Shown piece after piece: positions 55,366-64,000 of a DNA stretch of 64,000 bases (positions within the stretch are counted from its first letter, which is position 1; each line of letters begins with the position of its first letter). Position numbers and translations under genes: made by a program. The notes beneath the pieces are model-generated. The model was given only the letters and a program-made list of their open reading frames with translations, had not been told where the DNA came from and did no database searches. Location: positions 124,001 to 188,000 of the forward strand of contig JACVCO010000004.1 of the NCBI GenBank assembly GCA_016741995.1, in the 5' to 3' direction. Source of the stretch: Hydrogenophaga sp. GTDB lineage: Bacteria; Pseudomonadota; Gammaproteobacteria; Burkholderiales; Burkholderiaceae_C.

Positions 55366-56371
55366 CTACGAAACCCCCGTCGACAGCGCCCGCCTGCCAC
55401 GCGGCGAGCACCGCGTCGTGCTCATCGTCGACGACGTGCCCGACAACGTGGCGCCGCTGCACGACGCGCTCGACGACGCCGGCTACACCGTGCTGGTGGC
55501 GCTCGACGGCGAGAGCGCCATCCGCCGCGCGCGCCAGGCCTTGCCCGACATGGTGCTGCTCGACGCCGTCATGCCCGGCATCGACGGCTTCGAGGTGGCG
55601 CGCCGCCTCAAGGCCGATGCCAGCACTGCGGGCATCCCGGTGATCTTCATGACCGGCCTCACCGACACCGAGCACCTGGAGACCGCGTTCGGTGCGGGCT
55701 GCGTGGACTACGTGACCAAGCCCATCAAGCCGCGCGAGGTGATGGCGCGCATGGGCGTGCACCTCAAGCAGGCGCGCGAACAGCGCGAAGGCGCCATCGA
55801 ACGCAGCCAGGCGCGCCACGCGCTCGACGCCTTCGGCTACGCCACCATCACCGTGCGCGCGAGCGACGGGCGCCTGGTGTGGCAGACCCCGCTCGCGCGC
55901 GACCTGCTGCGCCTGCACTGCGGCACCGAAGCCCCAACCACACCCAGCGTGGTGCTGCAGTGGCTGCGCCGCCACCTGGCCGAAGCGCAGGCGCAGCGCG
56001 AGCCCCCGCGCCTCACCATCGAGAACGGCCCGCGCCGCCTCACCTTTCGCCTGCACCAGCGCGTGGGCGACGAAGACACCGGCCCGCGTGACCAGGGCGA
56101 CTGGCTGATCGTGATGCAGGAAAGCTCCAACGAATCCGTGCACGCCGCGCTTGCCGCGGCCTTCGGCCTCACTGCGCGCGAGGCCGAGGTGCTCTACTGG
56201 GTCGTCAAGGGCAAGATCAACCGCGACATCGCCGACATCCTGGGCGCCAGCCCCGCCACGGTGAAGAAGCACCTGGAACGCATCCACATGAAGATGGGCG
56301 TGGAGACGCGCACGGCGGCGGCGGCGATGGCGATCAACCGCGTGCGCCAGCTGGATACGCCGGCGGGCTGA
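55352..56371 (+). CDS. Response regulator, receiver plus LuxR-type HTH
   Basis: VVLIVDDVPDNVAPLHDALDDAGYTV; FGLTAREAEVLYWVVKGKINRDIADILGASPATVKKHLERIHMKMGV. Confidence 0.92.
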   Translation: MAMPDYETPVDSARLPRGEHRVVLIVDDVPDNVAPLHDALDDAGYTVLVALDGESAIRRARQALPDMVLLDAVMPGIDGFEVARRLKADASTAGIPVIFMTGLTDTEHLETAFGAGCVDYVTKPIKPREVMARMGVHLKQAREQREGAIERSQARHALDAFGYATITVRASDGRLVWQTPLARDLLRLHCGTEAPTTPSVVLQWLRRHLAEAQAQREPPRLTIENGPRRLTFRLHQRVGDEDTGPRDQGDWLIVMQESSNESVHAALAAAFGLTAREAEVLYWVVKGKINRDIADILGASPATVKKHLERIHMKMGVETRTAAAAMAINRVRQLDTPAG

Positions 56372-56524
56372 AGCCCCGATCGTCCCCGCATACGCCACCC
56401 GGCGTACATACGCCGCCCACCCTTCTCCCTAAATTCCGTTGCGACCGCTCCCCATGGCCCTGGCCACGGTGAAGCGGCACGAACACCCATCCCGGGGCCA
56501 TCAACGGATCACAGGAGAAGCGCC

Positions 56525-57817
56525 ATGTCGAAGATTTCCCAACCGCGTCGTCTGACGCTCAAGACCCTGGCCGCCGCGGCCACGGTTGCCTCGCTCGGCT
56601 TCACCGGCCTGAGCGCCCACGCGCAAGAGACCATCAAGGTCGGCGTGCTGCACAGCCTCTCGGGCACCATGGCCATTTCGGAAACCGTGCTCAAGGACAC
56701 GGTGCTGATGGCGATCGACGAGATCAACGCCAAGGGCGGCCTGCTGGGCAAGAAGCTCGAGCCCGTGGTGGTGGACCCGGCCTCCAACTGGCCGCTGTTC
56801 GCCGAGCGCACCAAGCAACTGCTGACGCAGGACAAGGTGGCCGTGATCTTCGGCTGCTGGACCTCGGTGAGCCGCAAGTCGGTGCTGCCGGTGGTGGAAG
56901 AGAACAACGGCCTGCTGTTCTACCCCGTGCAATACGAGGGTGAAGAGCTCAGCCCCAACGTGTTCTACACCGGTGCCGCGCCCAACCAGCAGGCCATCCC
57001 CGCGGTGGAGTACCTGATGAGCAAGGACGGCGGTTCGGCCAAGCGCTTCGTGCTGCTGGGCACCGACTACGTCTACCCGCGCACCACCAACAAGATCCTG
57101 CGCGCCTTCCTCAAGACCAAGGGTGTGGCCGACGCCGACATCATGGAGGAGTACACGCCCTTCGGTCACAGCGATTACCAGACCATCATCGCCAAGATCA
57201 AGAAGTTCTCGGCCGAAGGCAAGAAGACGGCGGTCGTCTCCACCATCAACGGTGACTCCAACGTGCCGTTCTACAAGGAACTCGGCAACGCCGGCCTGTC
57301 CGCCAAGGACGTGCCCGTGGTCGCCTTCTCGGTGGGTGAGGAAGAACTGCGCGGCGTGGACACCAAGCCGCTGGTGGGCCACCTGGCCGCCTGGAACTAC
57401 TTCATGAGCGTGAAGAGCCCGGCCAACACCGCCTTCGTGAAGAAGTGGAGCGACTACGCCAAGGCCAAGAACATCGCCGGCCACAAGGACAAGCCCATCA
57501 CCAACGATCCGATGGAAGCCACCTACATCGGCTTCAACATGTGGGCGCAGGCGGTCACCAAGGCCAAGAGCACCGACGTGGACAAGGTGCGCGCCGCCAT
57601 GTACGGCCAGACCTTCCAGGCCCCGGGCGGCTTCATCTCCACCATGGACAAGGAAAACCACCACCTGCACAAGCCGGTCTTCATCGGCGAAGTGCGCGCG
57701 GACGGCCAGTTCAACGTGGTGTGGAAGACCCCGGGCCCGGTCGTGGCCGACCCGTGGAGCGACTACATCGCCGAGAACAAGGGCAAGAAGAACGTGCCCG
57801 CCAAGTCGGCGAAGTGA
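56525..57817 (+). CDS. urtA: Urea ABC transporter substrate-binding protein
   Basis: QETIKVGVLHSLSGTMAISETVLKDTVLMAIDEINAKGGLLGKKLEPVVVDPASNWPLFAE. Confidence 0.97.
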   Translation: MSKISQPRRLTLKTLAAAATVASLGFTGLSAHAQETIKVGVLHSLSGTMAISETVLKDTVLMAIDEINAKGGLLGKKLEPVVVDPASNWPLFAERTKQLLTQDKVAVIFGCWTSVSRKSVLPVVEENNGLLFYPVQYEGEELSPNVFYTGAAPNQQAIPAVEYLMSKDGGSAKRFVLLGTDYVYPRTTNKILRAFLKTKGVADADIMEEYTPFGHSDYQTIIAKIKKFSAEGKKTAVVSTINGDSNVPFYKELGNAGLSAKDVPVVAFSVGEEELRGVDTKPLVGHLAAWNYFMSVKSPANTAFVKKWSDYAKAKNIAGHKDKPITNDPMEATYIGFNMWAQAVTKAKSTDVDKVRAAMYGQTFQAPGGFISTMDKENHHLHKPVFIGEVRADGQFNVVWKTPGPVVADPWSDYIAENKGKKNVPAKSAK

Positions 57818-57838
57818 TCGCCGAGCGGGCCTGACACG

Positions 57839-59434
57839 ATGCGAAGACTGCTCGTTCTGTGGTGTGCCGTGCTGGGGGCCTTGTGCGCCCTGGCACCGGC
57901 CCATGCCCTCACCGTGGAGGACGCGCTCGCGGTGGCGCAGGGCGCCACGGACGAGCGGATCGACGCCATCAACAAGCTCGCCGCCGCCGACGACGCGCGT
58001 GGTCACGCCGTGATCCGCGCGCTCGCCGACGAGGCGCTGAAGTACACCGACACGGCGGTCTTCATCGCCGACGGCAGCACGGTGCTCGACGCCGTGACCG
58101 GCCAGGCCGCCACGCTGCCCGAGGGCGCGAGCGATGCCATGGTCAACAACCGGTTGCGCGGTGCGCTCGACACCGCGCTGGCCGGCATCGAACTCTTCAC
58201 CGCCGGCCCCGCGCGCCAGCGCGAGGCCGCGCGCAGCCTGCAACGCAACGCCTTCAGCGACCCCGACCCCGAGGGCTTGCCCCTGGTCGAAAAAGCGCTC
58301 GCGATCGACCTCGATCCGCAAGCGCGGCAGTCGCTCGAACTGGCGCAGGCCGCCATGCAACTGGCCAGCGACGACGAGGCCGTGCGCCTGGCCGCAGCCA
58401 TCAAGCTCGGTGAGGCGCGCGCGCCCATCGTGCGCCCGCTGATCGAGGACCGCCTGAAGGAAGAAGCCAGCGCCGATGTGAAGGCCGCGCTGGCGAAGTC
58501 GCTCGCCGCCATCGACCGCCGCGTGGCCCTGGCCAGCGGCCTGGGCCAGGCCTTCACCGGCATCAGCCTGGGCAGCATCCTGCTGCTCGCGGCGCTGGGC
58601 CTGGCCATCACCTACGGGCTCATGGGCGTGATCAACATGGCCCACGGCGAACTCATCATGATCGGCGCCTATGCCACCTGGCTGGTCCAGACGGTGTTCC
58701 GCCAGCACTTCCCCGACTGGTTCGACGCCTACCTGCTGGTGGCCCTGCCCGTGGCCTTCGCCGCCTCGGCGCTGGTTGGCGCGGTGATGGAGCGCACGGT
58801 GATCCGCTTCCTCTACGGCCGCCCGCTGGAGACGCTGCTCGCCACCTGGGGCATCTCGCTGGTGCTGATGCAGACCGTGCGCAGCCTGTTCGGTGCGCAG
58901 AACGTGGCGGTGGAAAACCCGAGCTGGATGAGTGGCGGCATCGTGGTGCTGGGCAACCTGAATCTGCCCTGGAACCGCCTCGTCATCCTGGCCTTCGCGG
59001 CGGCCGTGCTCATCGGCGTGTCGCTGCTGATCGCGCGCACCCGGCTCGGCCTCTTCGTGCGCGGCGTCACCCAGAACCGGCCCATCGCTGCCTGCATGGG
59101 CGTGAACACCGCGCGCATCGACACCTGGGCCTTCGCGCTGGGCTCCGGCATCGCGGGCCTGGCGGGTTGCGCGCTCTCGCAGATCGGCAACGTCGGCCCC
59201 GACCTCGGGCAGGCCTACATCGTGGACTCGTTCATGGTGGTGGTGCTGGGCGGCGTGGGCCAGCTCGCGGGCACGGTCTACGCCGCGCTCGGCCTGGGCA
59301 TGCTCAACAAGTTCATCGAGGGCTGGGCCGGTGCCGTGCTCGCCAAGATCGTGGTGCTGGTCTTCATCATCGTGTTCATCCAGAAACGCCCGCAAGGCAT
59401 CTTTGCCCTCAAGGGCCGGAGCGTCGAGGCATGA
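57839..59434 (+). CDS. urtB: Urea ABC transporter permease UrtB
   Basis: GLAITYGLMGVINMAHGELIMIGAYATW; N-terminal extension typical of UrtB. Confidence 0.95.
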   Translation: MRRLLVLWCAVLGALCALAPAHALTVEDALAVAQGATDERIDAINKLAAADDARGHAVIRALADEALKYTDTAVFIADGSTVLDAVTGQAATLPEGASDAMVNNRLRGALDTALAGIELFTAGPARQREAARSLQRNAFSDPDPEGLPLVEKALAIDLDPQARQSLELAQAAMQLASDDEAVRLAAAIKLGEARAPIVRPLIEDRLKEEASADVKAALAKSLAAIDRRVALASGLGQAFTGISLGSILLLAALGLAITYGLMGVINMAHGELIMIGAYATWLVQTVFRQHFPDWFDAYLLVALPVAFAASALVGAVMERTVIRFLYGRPLETLLATWGISLVLMQTVRSLFGAQNVAVENPSWMSGGIVVLGNLNLPWNRLVILAFAAAVLIGVSLLIARTRLGLFVRGVTQNRPIAACMGVNTARIDTWAFALGSGIAGLAGCALSQIGNVGPDLGQAYIVDSFMVVVLGGVGQLAGTVYAALGLGMLNKFIEGWAGAVLAKIVVLVFIIVFIQKRPQGIFALKGRSVEA

Positions 59435-60555
59435 GCGGTATGCCCCATGCAAACACCGTGGTGCTGCCCGAGCGCGCCCCCTTGCTCACGCGCGCCGGCT
59501 GGAGCGCCTTCCTGGTGGCGCTGCTCGTGGTGTGCGCGCTGGCGCCCGTGCTCAACCTGCTGGTGCCGGCCGGCAGCCCCCTGCACCTGAGCGACTACGC
59601 GGTGGCCCTGATCGGCAAGATCATGTGCTTCGCCATCTGCGCGCTCGCCATGGACCTGATCTGGGGCTACAGCGGCATCCTCTCGCTCGGCCACGGCCTG
59701 TTCTTCGCGCTCGGTGGCTACATGATGGGCATGTACCTCATGCGCCAGATCGGCCGCGACGGCCAGTACCAGAGCGACCTGCCGGACTTCATGGTGTTCC
59801 TGGACTGGAAGGAACTGCCCTGGCACTGGGCGCTGTCCGACAGCTTCATCGCCACGCTGTTCCTCATCGTGCTCGTGCCCGGCGGCGTGGCCTTCATCTT
59901 CGGCTACTTCGCTTTCCGCTCGCGCATCAAGGGCGTGTACTTCTCCATCATCACGCAGGCGCTCACCTACGCCGCGCTGCTGCTGTTCTTCCGCAACGAG
60001 ACGGGCTTCGGCGGCAACAACGGCTTCACCGATTTCAAGCGCATCCTGGGCATTGCCATCGCCACGCCGCAGATGCGCATGTTCCTGTTCGTGCTCACGG
60101 GCCTCACGCTGCTGGGCTTCTTCCTGTTCGCGCGCTGGCTGGTGCGCAGCAAGTTCGGCCGCGTGCTGCAGGCCATCCGCGACGCCGAGAACCGCACCAT
60201 GTTCTGCGGTTACGACCCGCTGCCCTACAAGCTCGCCATCTGGACCATCTCGGCCGTGATGTGCGGCGTGGCCGGCGCGCTCTACGTGCCGCAGGTGGGC
60301 ATCATCAACCCGAGCGAGATGAGCCCGGCCAACAGCATCGAGATCGCGATCTGGGCCGCGGTGGGCGGGCGCGGCACGCTGATCGGCCCGATCGTGGGCG
60401 CCTTCCTGGTCAACGGCGCCAAGAGCTGGCTCACCGTTACCTTCCCCGAGTTCTGGCTCTATGTGCTGGGTGCGCTGTTCATCGCCGTCACGCTGTTCAT
60501 GCCGCAGGGCGTGGTGGGGCTGGTGAAGAAGCTGCGCAAGGGGGGCAAGGCATGA
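59431..60555 (+). CDS. urtC: Urea ABC transporter permease UrtC
   Basis: LIWGYSGILSLGHGLFFALGGYMMGMYLMRQIG. Confidence 0.96.
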   Translation: MSGMPHANTVVLPERAPLLTRAGWSAFLVALLVVCALAPVLNLLVPAGSPLHLSDYAVALIGKIMCFAICALAMDLIWGYSGILSLGHGLFFALGGYMMGMYLMRQIGRDGQYQSDLPDFMVFLDWKELPWHWALSDSFIATLFLIVLVPGGVAFIFGYFAFRSRIKGVYFSIITQALTYAALLLFFRNETGFGGNNGFTDFKRILGIAIATPQMRMFLFVLTGLTLLGFFLFARWLVRSKFGRVLQAIRDAENRTMFCGYDPLPYKLAIWTISAVMCGVAGALYVPQVGIINPSEMSPANSIEIAIWAAVGGRGTLIGPIVGAFLVNGAKSWLTVTFPEFWLYVLGALFIAVTLFMPQGVVGLVKKLRKGGKA

Positions 60556-61427
60556 CGCCCGATCTGATGCAGGCCGGCGCCGAGCGCATGCAGAAGTTCG
60601 CGGGGATCATCCCCTCGGGCAACACCGAATCGGGTGGGCGCAAGGCCGGGTTCTCGCGCCCCGTGGTGCCGGGCGAGGTCGACGTCACGCACGGGCGCAT
60701 CCTCTACCTGGAAGACGTGCACGTCGCCTTCGACGGCTTCAAGGCCATCAACGGCCTGTCGCTGGACATCGCGCCCGGCGAACTGCGCTGCATCATCGGT
60801 CCCAACGGCGCGGGCAAGACCACGATGATGGACATCATCACCGGCAAGACGCGGCCCGATCAGGGCACCGTGTTCTTCGGCTCCACCATCGACCTGCTGC
60901 GCCACCGCGAGGCCGAGATCGCCAGCCTGGGCATCGGCCGCAAGTTCCAGAAGCCCACGGTGTTCGAGCAGCTCACGGTGTACGAGAACCTCGAACTGGC
61001 GCTGGCCACCAACAAACGCGTGTGGCCGTCCATGCTCTTCAGCCCCACGGGCGAACAGCGCGACCGCCTGGCCGAGGTGCTGCTCACCATCCACTTGGCC
61101 GGGCACGTGACGCGCCCCGCCGGCGAACTGAGCCACGGCCAGAAACAGTGGCTGGAGATCGGCATGCTGCTCATGCAGGACCCGAAGCTGCTGCTGCTGG
61201 ACGAACCCGTGGCCGGCATGACCGACGAGGAAACCGAGCGCACCGCGCAACTCTTCCTCACGCTCAAGGGCCGGCACTCGCTGATGGTGGTCGAGCACGA
61301 CATGGCCTTCATCCGCACCATCTCCGAGAAGGTGACGGTGCTGTGCGACGGCGCCGTGCTGGCCGAAGGCACGCTCGACGAGGTGCAGGCCGACGAGCGC
61401 GTGATCGAGGTTTACCTCGGTCGTTGA
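60552..61427 (+). CDS. urtD: Urea ABC transporter ATP-binding protein UrtD
   Basis: IIGPNGAGKTTMMDIITGKTRPDQG; ELSHGQKQWLEIGMLLMQDPKLLLLDEPVAGM. Confidence 0.96.
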   Translation: MTPDLMQAGAERMQKFAGIIPSGNTESGGRKAGFSRPVVPGEVDVTHGRILYLEDVHVAFDGFKAINGLSLDIAPGELRCIIGPNGAGKTTMMDIITGKTRPDQGTVFFGSTIDLLRHREAEIASLGIGRKFQKPTVFEQLTVYENLELALATNKRVWPSMLFSPTGEQRDRLAEVLLTIHLAGHVTRPAGELSHGQKQWLEIGMLLMQDPKLLLLDEPVAGMTDEETERTAQLFLTLKGRHSLMVVEHDMAFIRTISEKVTVLCDGAVLAEGTLDEVQADERVIEVYLGR

Positions 61428-61444
61428 CCCGGACGGAAGACGCC

Positions 61445-62149
61445 ATGCTTGAAATCAAGGACGTTCACCAGTACTACGGCGGCAGCCACATCCTGCGCGG
61501 CGTGAGCCTGCAGGCCAAAGTGGGTGAAGTCACCGTGGTGCTGGGCCGCAACGGCGTGGGCAAGACCACGCTGCTCAAGTCGCTCATGGGCCTGGTGCCC
61601 ATCAAGAGCGGCGACATCGTCTTCAACGGCCAGGCCGTGCAGGGCGCGGCGCCTTACGTGCGTGCGCACCTGGGCATGGGTTACGTGCCGCAGGGCCGCG
61701 AGATCTTCGCGCGTCTGACGGTGCAGGAGAACCTGCAGATGGGCCTGGCCACACGGCCCGCGGGCACGCCCGTGCCGCCGCAGTTGTTCGAGCTGTTCCC
61801 GGTGCTCAAGCAGATGCTGGGCCGCCGCGGGGGCGATCTCTCGGGCGGGCAGCAGCAGCAACTCGCCATCGCGCGTGCGCTGGCCAGCAAGCCCCGCGTG
61901 CTCATCCTCGACGAGCCCACCGAAGGCATCCAGCCCAACATCATCAAGGACATCGGGCGCGTGCTGCGCCAACTGGCCGACCAGGGCCTCGACGGCGAGC
62001 CCATGGCGATCCTGCTGGTGGAGCAGTACTACGACTTCGCCGAGGCGCTGGCCGACCGCTACCTCGTGATGGAGCGCGGCGAGGTGATCGCCAGCGGCCC
62101 GGGCAGCGAGATGCAGGAAAAAGGCATTCGCCAGCTGGTGGCGATCTGA
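61445..62149 (+). CDS. urtE: Urea ABC transporter ATP-binding protein UrtE
   Basis: MLEIKDVHQYYGGSHILRGVSLQAKVGEVTVVLGRNGVGKTTLLKSLMG. Confidence 0.96.
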   Translation: MLEIKDVHQYYGGSHILRGVSLQAKVGEVTVVLGRNGVGKTTLLKSLMGLVPIKSGDIVFNGQAVQGAAPYVRAHLGMGYVPQGREIFARLTVQENLQMGLATRPAGTPVPPQLFELFPVLKQMLGRRGGDLSGGQQQQLAIARALASKPRVLILDEPTEGIQPNIIKDIGRVLRQLADQGLDGEPMAILLVEQYYDFAEALADRYLVMERGEVIASGPGSEMQEKGIRQLVAI

Positions 62150-62168
62150 GCCGGCCCCGGCCCGATCT

Positions 62169-64000
62169 TCAAACCGGCATCGGCAGGCGCACCCAGAAGG
62201 TGGCGCCTTCACCGGCCGCGGAGACGGCCCACACCTGGCCCCCGTGGCGTTCGACGATGCGCGATGTGATGGCCAGGCCGATGCCCAGGCCCGGGATGCT
62301 GGCGTCGGTGTGCAGGCGCTGGAACAGGCCGAACAGCTTGGCCGATCGGGCCATGTCGAAACCCACGCCGTTGTCGCGCACGAAGTAGGCGCCCTGGGCT
62401 TCGTCGAAGCCCACGTGCACGCTGGGTGGCGTGCGCTCGCGCGCGTACTTCCAGGCGTTGTCCATCAGGTTGCGCAGGGCCTGCTTGATGAGTTTCTCGT
62501 CGCCCCGCGCCACGGGCATGGTGTCGATGGTGAGGGCCACGCCGGCGGCGCGCATGCCGAGCTGCTCGTCGATGTCGCGCGCGAGCGCCGCGACATCGAC
62601 CTCGCCGTCGACCAGATCGGCCCGCACCACGGCCAGCACGTCGAGCATTTCGGTGAGCATCTGCCCCATGCGCCGCGAGGCGTTGACGATGCGCGCCAGC
62701 GTCTGCACGCCCGCCGGGCTGAGGTTGGCCTGCTCGTCGTCGATCAGCACGCTCGCGAAGCCGTTGACCGAGCGCAGCGGGGCCCGCAGGTCGTGGGCGA
62801 TGGAGTAGGCGATGGCCTCCATGTCGCGCAGGGTGCGCTCCAGGCTGCCCGTGCGCTCCTTCACCATGCGCTCGAGGCTGCTGTTGAGGGTGGCCAGGCG
62901 TTGCCGCTCCAGGGCCAGCTCCTGCTGCGATCGCACGTAGGAACTGACGTCGGTGATGGTGCGCACCGCGCCGCCTTCGGGCAGCTCGCGTGTGCCGACC
63001 TCCAGGTAGTGCCCGGCCTGGGTCTGGCGCAGGTAGATCGACGGGGCCGAGCCGGTACCGGCCGAGCTCACGTAGTCGCGCGCCAGCAGGTCCACGAACT
63101 CGAAGTTCGTGCCGAAATCGCCGCGTTGCGCCAGGTAGGCCGAGACCTCGGCGTGCGTGGGGTACGACGCCATGAGCGACTCGGGCACGTTGAGCAGTTC
63201 CAGCATGCGCCGGTTGTAGAAGGACACGCGGCCATCGGCCTCGATCTTGGCCAGGCCCTGGCCCATGCTGTCGAGCGTGATCTGCAGCGCGCGGCGTTGG
63301 GTGTCGAGCTGTTCGCTCGTCTGCGCGAGCTGGTACAGGGTGGCCGCCTGCGCGCTTGCCGCCTGGCGGGCGAGCAGCATCTGCGAGGCGGCGTTGGTCA
63401 TCGGCTCCAGGAAGGCGAGCTGCTCCACCACCTCGTCGGGGCGCTCGTGCTGCAGGCCGAGGATGCCGGCCAGCGCCTGTTGCGCCCGCAGCGGGATCAG
63501 CACCAGCGGGGCGTCGCCGCGCAGGTACCCGTGCACGCCGCGGTGGCCCGCGTGCTCGGCCGAGAGGATGACGCAGTGGCCCCGCTGCAACTGGTCGCGG
63601 ATCGCGGGGTCGTCGATGCGCAGGCGCCCGCCCGCCGGGTCGGTGCCGAGCAGCGCGCCGTCGATGGCGCTGCTCGCCGCGCCGGGCCCGCTCTCGCCGA
63701 GGTCGGCGAGGAACGCGGCCTGCGGCCCGATGACCTGGCCGATCTCGGCGAGCAGGCGCGCGAACACGCCGCTCTTGTGCCCGGCGCTGATGTACAGGCT
63801 CTGGATGGAGCGCACTGCGTCGAGCAGGCGTTGCTGCCGCTCCAGGCGCTGGCGGGCCCGGCGGTCCTCGGTCACGTCGGCGATGTAGCCGTGCCACAGC
63901 ACGGCGCCGTCGGGTTGCGGGCTGGGCGCGGCTTCGAAGCGGAACCAGCGCTCGGCACCGGAGGGCAACCGCACGCGATAGCGGTTGCGCCAGGGGATCA
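62169..64000 (-). CDS. PAS-containing sensor histidine kinase (5' end beyond window)
   Basis: AIAYSIAHDLRAPLRSVNGFASVLIDDE; PAC-like IPWRNRYRVRLPSGAERWFRF reading in from the right edge. Confidence 0.88.
   Translation of the reverse strand, partial: IPWRNRYRVRLPSGAERWFRFEAAPSPQPDGAVLWHGYIADVTEDRRARQRLERQQRLLDAVRSIQSLYISAGHKSGVFARLLAEIGQVIGPQAAFLADLGESGPGAASSAIDGALLGTDPAGGRLRIDDPAIRDQLQRGHCVILSAEHAGHRGVHGYLRGDAPLVLIPLRAQQALAGILGLQHERPDEVVEQLAFLEPMTNAASQMLLARQAASAQAATLYQLAQTSEQLDTQRRALQITLDSMGQGLAKIEADGRVSFYNRRMLELLNVPESLMASYPTHAEVSAYLAQRGDFGTNFEFVDLLARDYVSSAGTGSAPSIYLRQTQAGHYLEVGTRELPEGGAVRTITDVSSYVRSQQELALERQRLATLNSSLERMVKERTGSLERTLRDMEAIAYSIAHDLRAPLRSVNGFASVLIDDEQANLSPAGVQTLARIVNASRRMGQMLTEMLDVLAVVRADLVDGEVDVAALARDIDEQLGMRAAGVALTIDTMPVARGDEKLIKQALRNLMDNAWKYARERTPPSVHVGFDEAQGAYFVRDNGVGFDMARSAKLFGLFQRLHTDASIPGLGIGLAITSRIVERHGGQVWAVSAAGEGATFWVRLPMPV

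Noticed and set aside
56501-59452. 983-aa minus-strand ORF opposite urtA/urtB
   Set aside because: Antisense shadow ORF in high-GC DNA; the plus strand encodes clear UrtA and UrtB and the shadow translation is low-complexity His/Gly/Val-rich.
1-64000. CRISPR arrays or known anti-phage defence operons
   Set aside because: No regularly spaced repeat array and no recognisable Cas, restriction-modification, CBASS, Thoeris or retron genes; the RT fragment here is explained by the DGR.

Overview
Betaproteobacterial (Burkholderiales-like) chromosomal window. Positions ~1-34.8 kb are most of a temperate, siphovirus-like prophage. Its right end is a 45-nt tRNA-Arg(ACG) 3' fragment (attR-like); its left end, integrase and intact tRNA lie outside the window. 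Positions ~34.9-64 kb are host genes: greB, spoT, rpoZ, gmk, yicC, kinase/PP2C, rph, rdgB, hemW, a two-component system, tRNA-Ser, a urease cluster, an NCS1-permease/histidine-kinase hybrid, and the urtABCDE urea ABC transporter. The standout is a diversity-generating retroelement (DGR) on the minus strand of the prophage's left part. It has an AAC-rich template repeat (52-156), an Avd-like gene (328-690), the start of what looks like the reverse transcriptase running off the left edge, and three variable repeats (729-833, 1281-1380, 7326-7430) at the 3' ends of three different C-type-lectin-like genes. Manual alignment puts almost all TR/VR differences at template adenines. The third target is ~6-7 kb from the core, is the first gene of a tightly coupled minus-strand gene series that also carries a ParB-like gene, and follows a near-consensus sigma70 promoter with operator-like motifs shared with the repressor/cro region. 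No database search was run; product names come from reading the translations.
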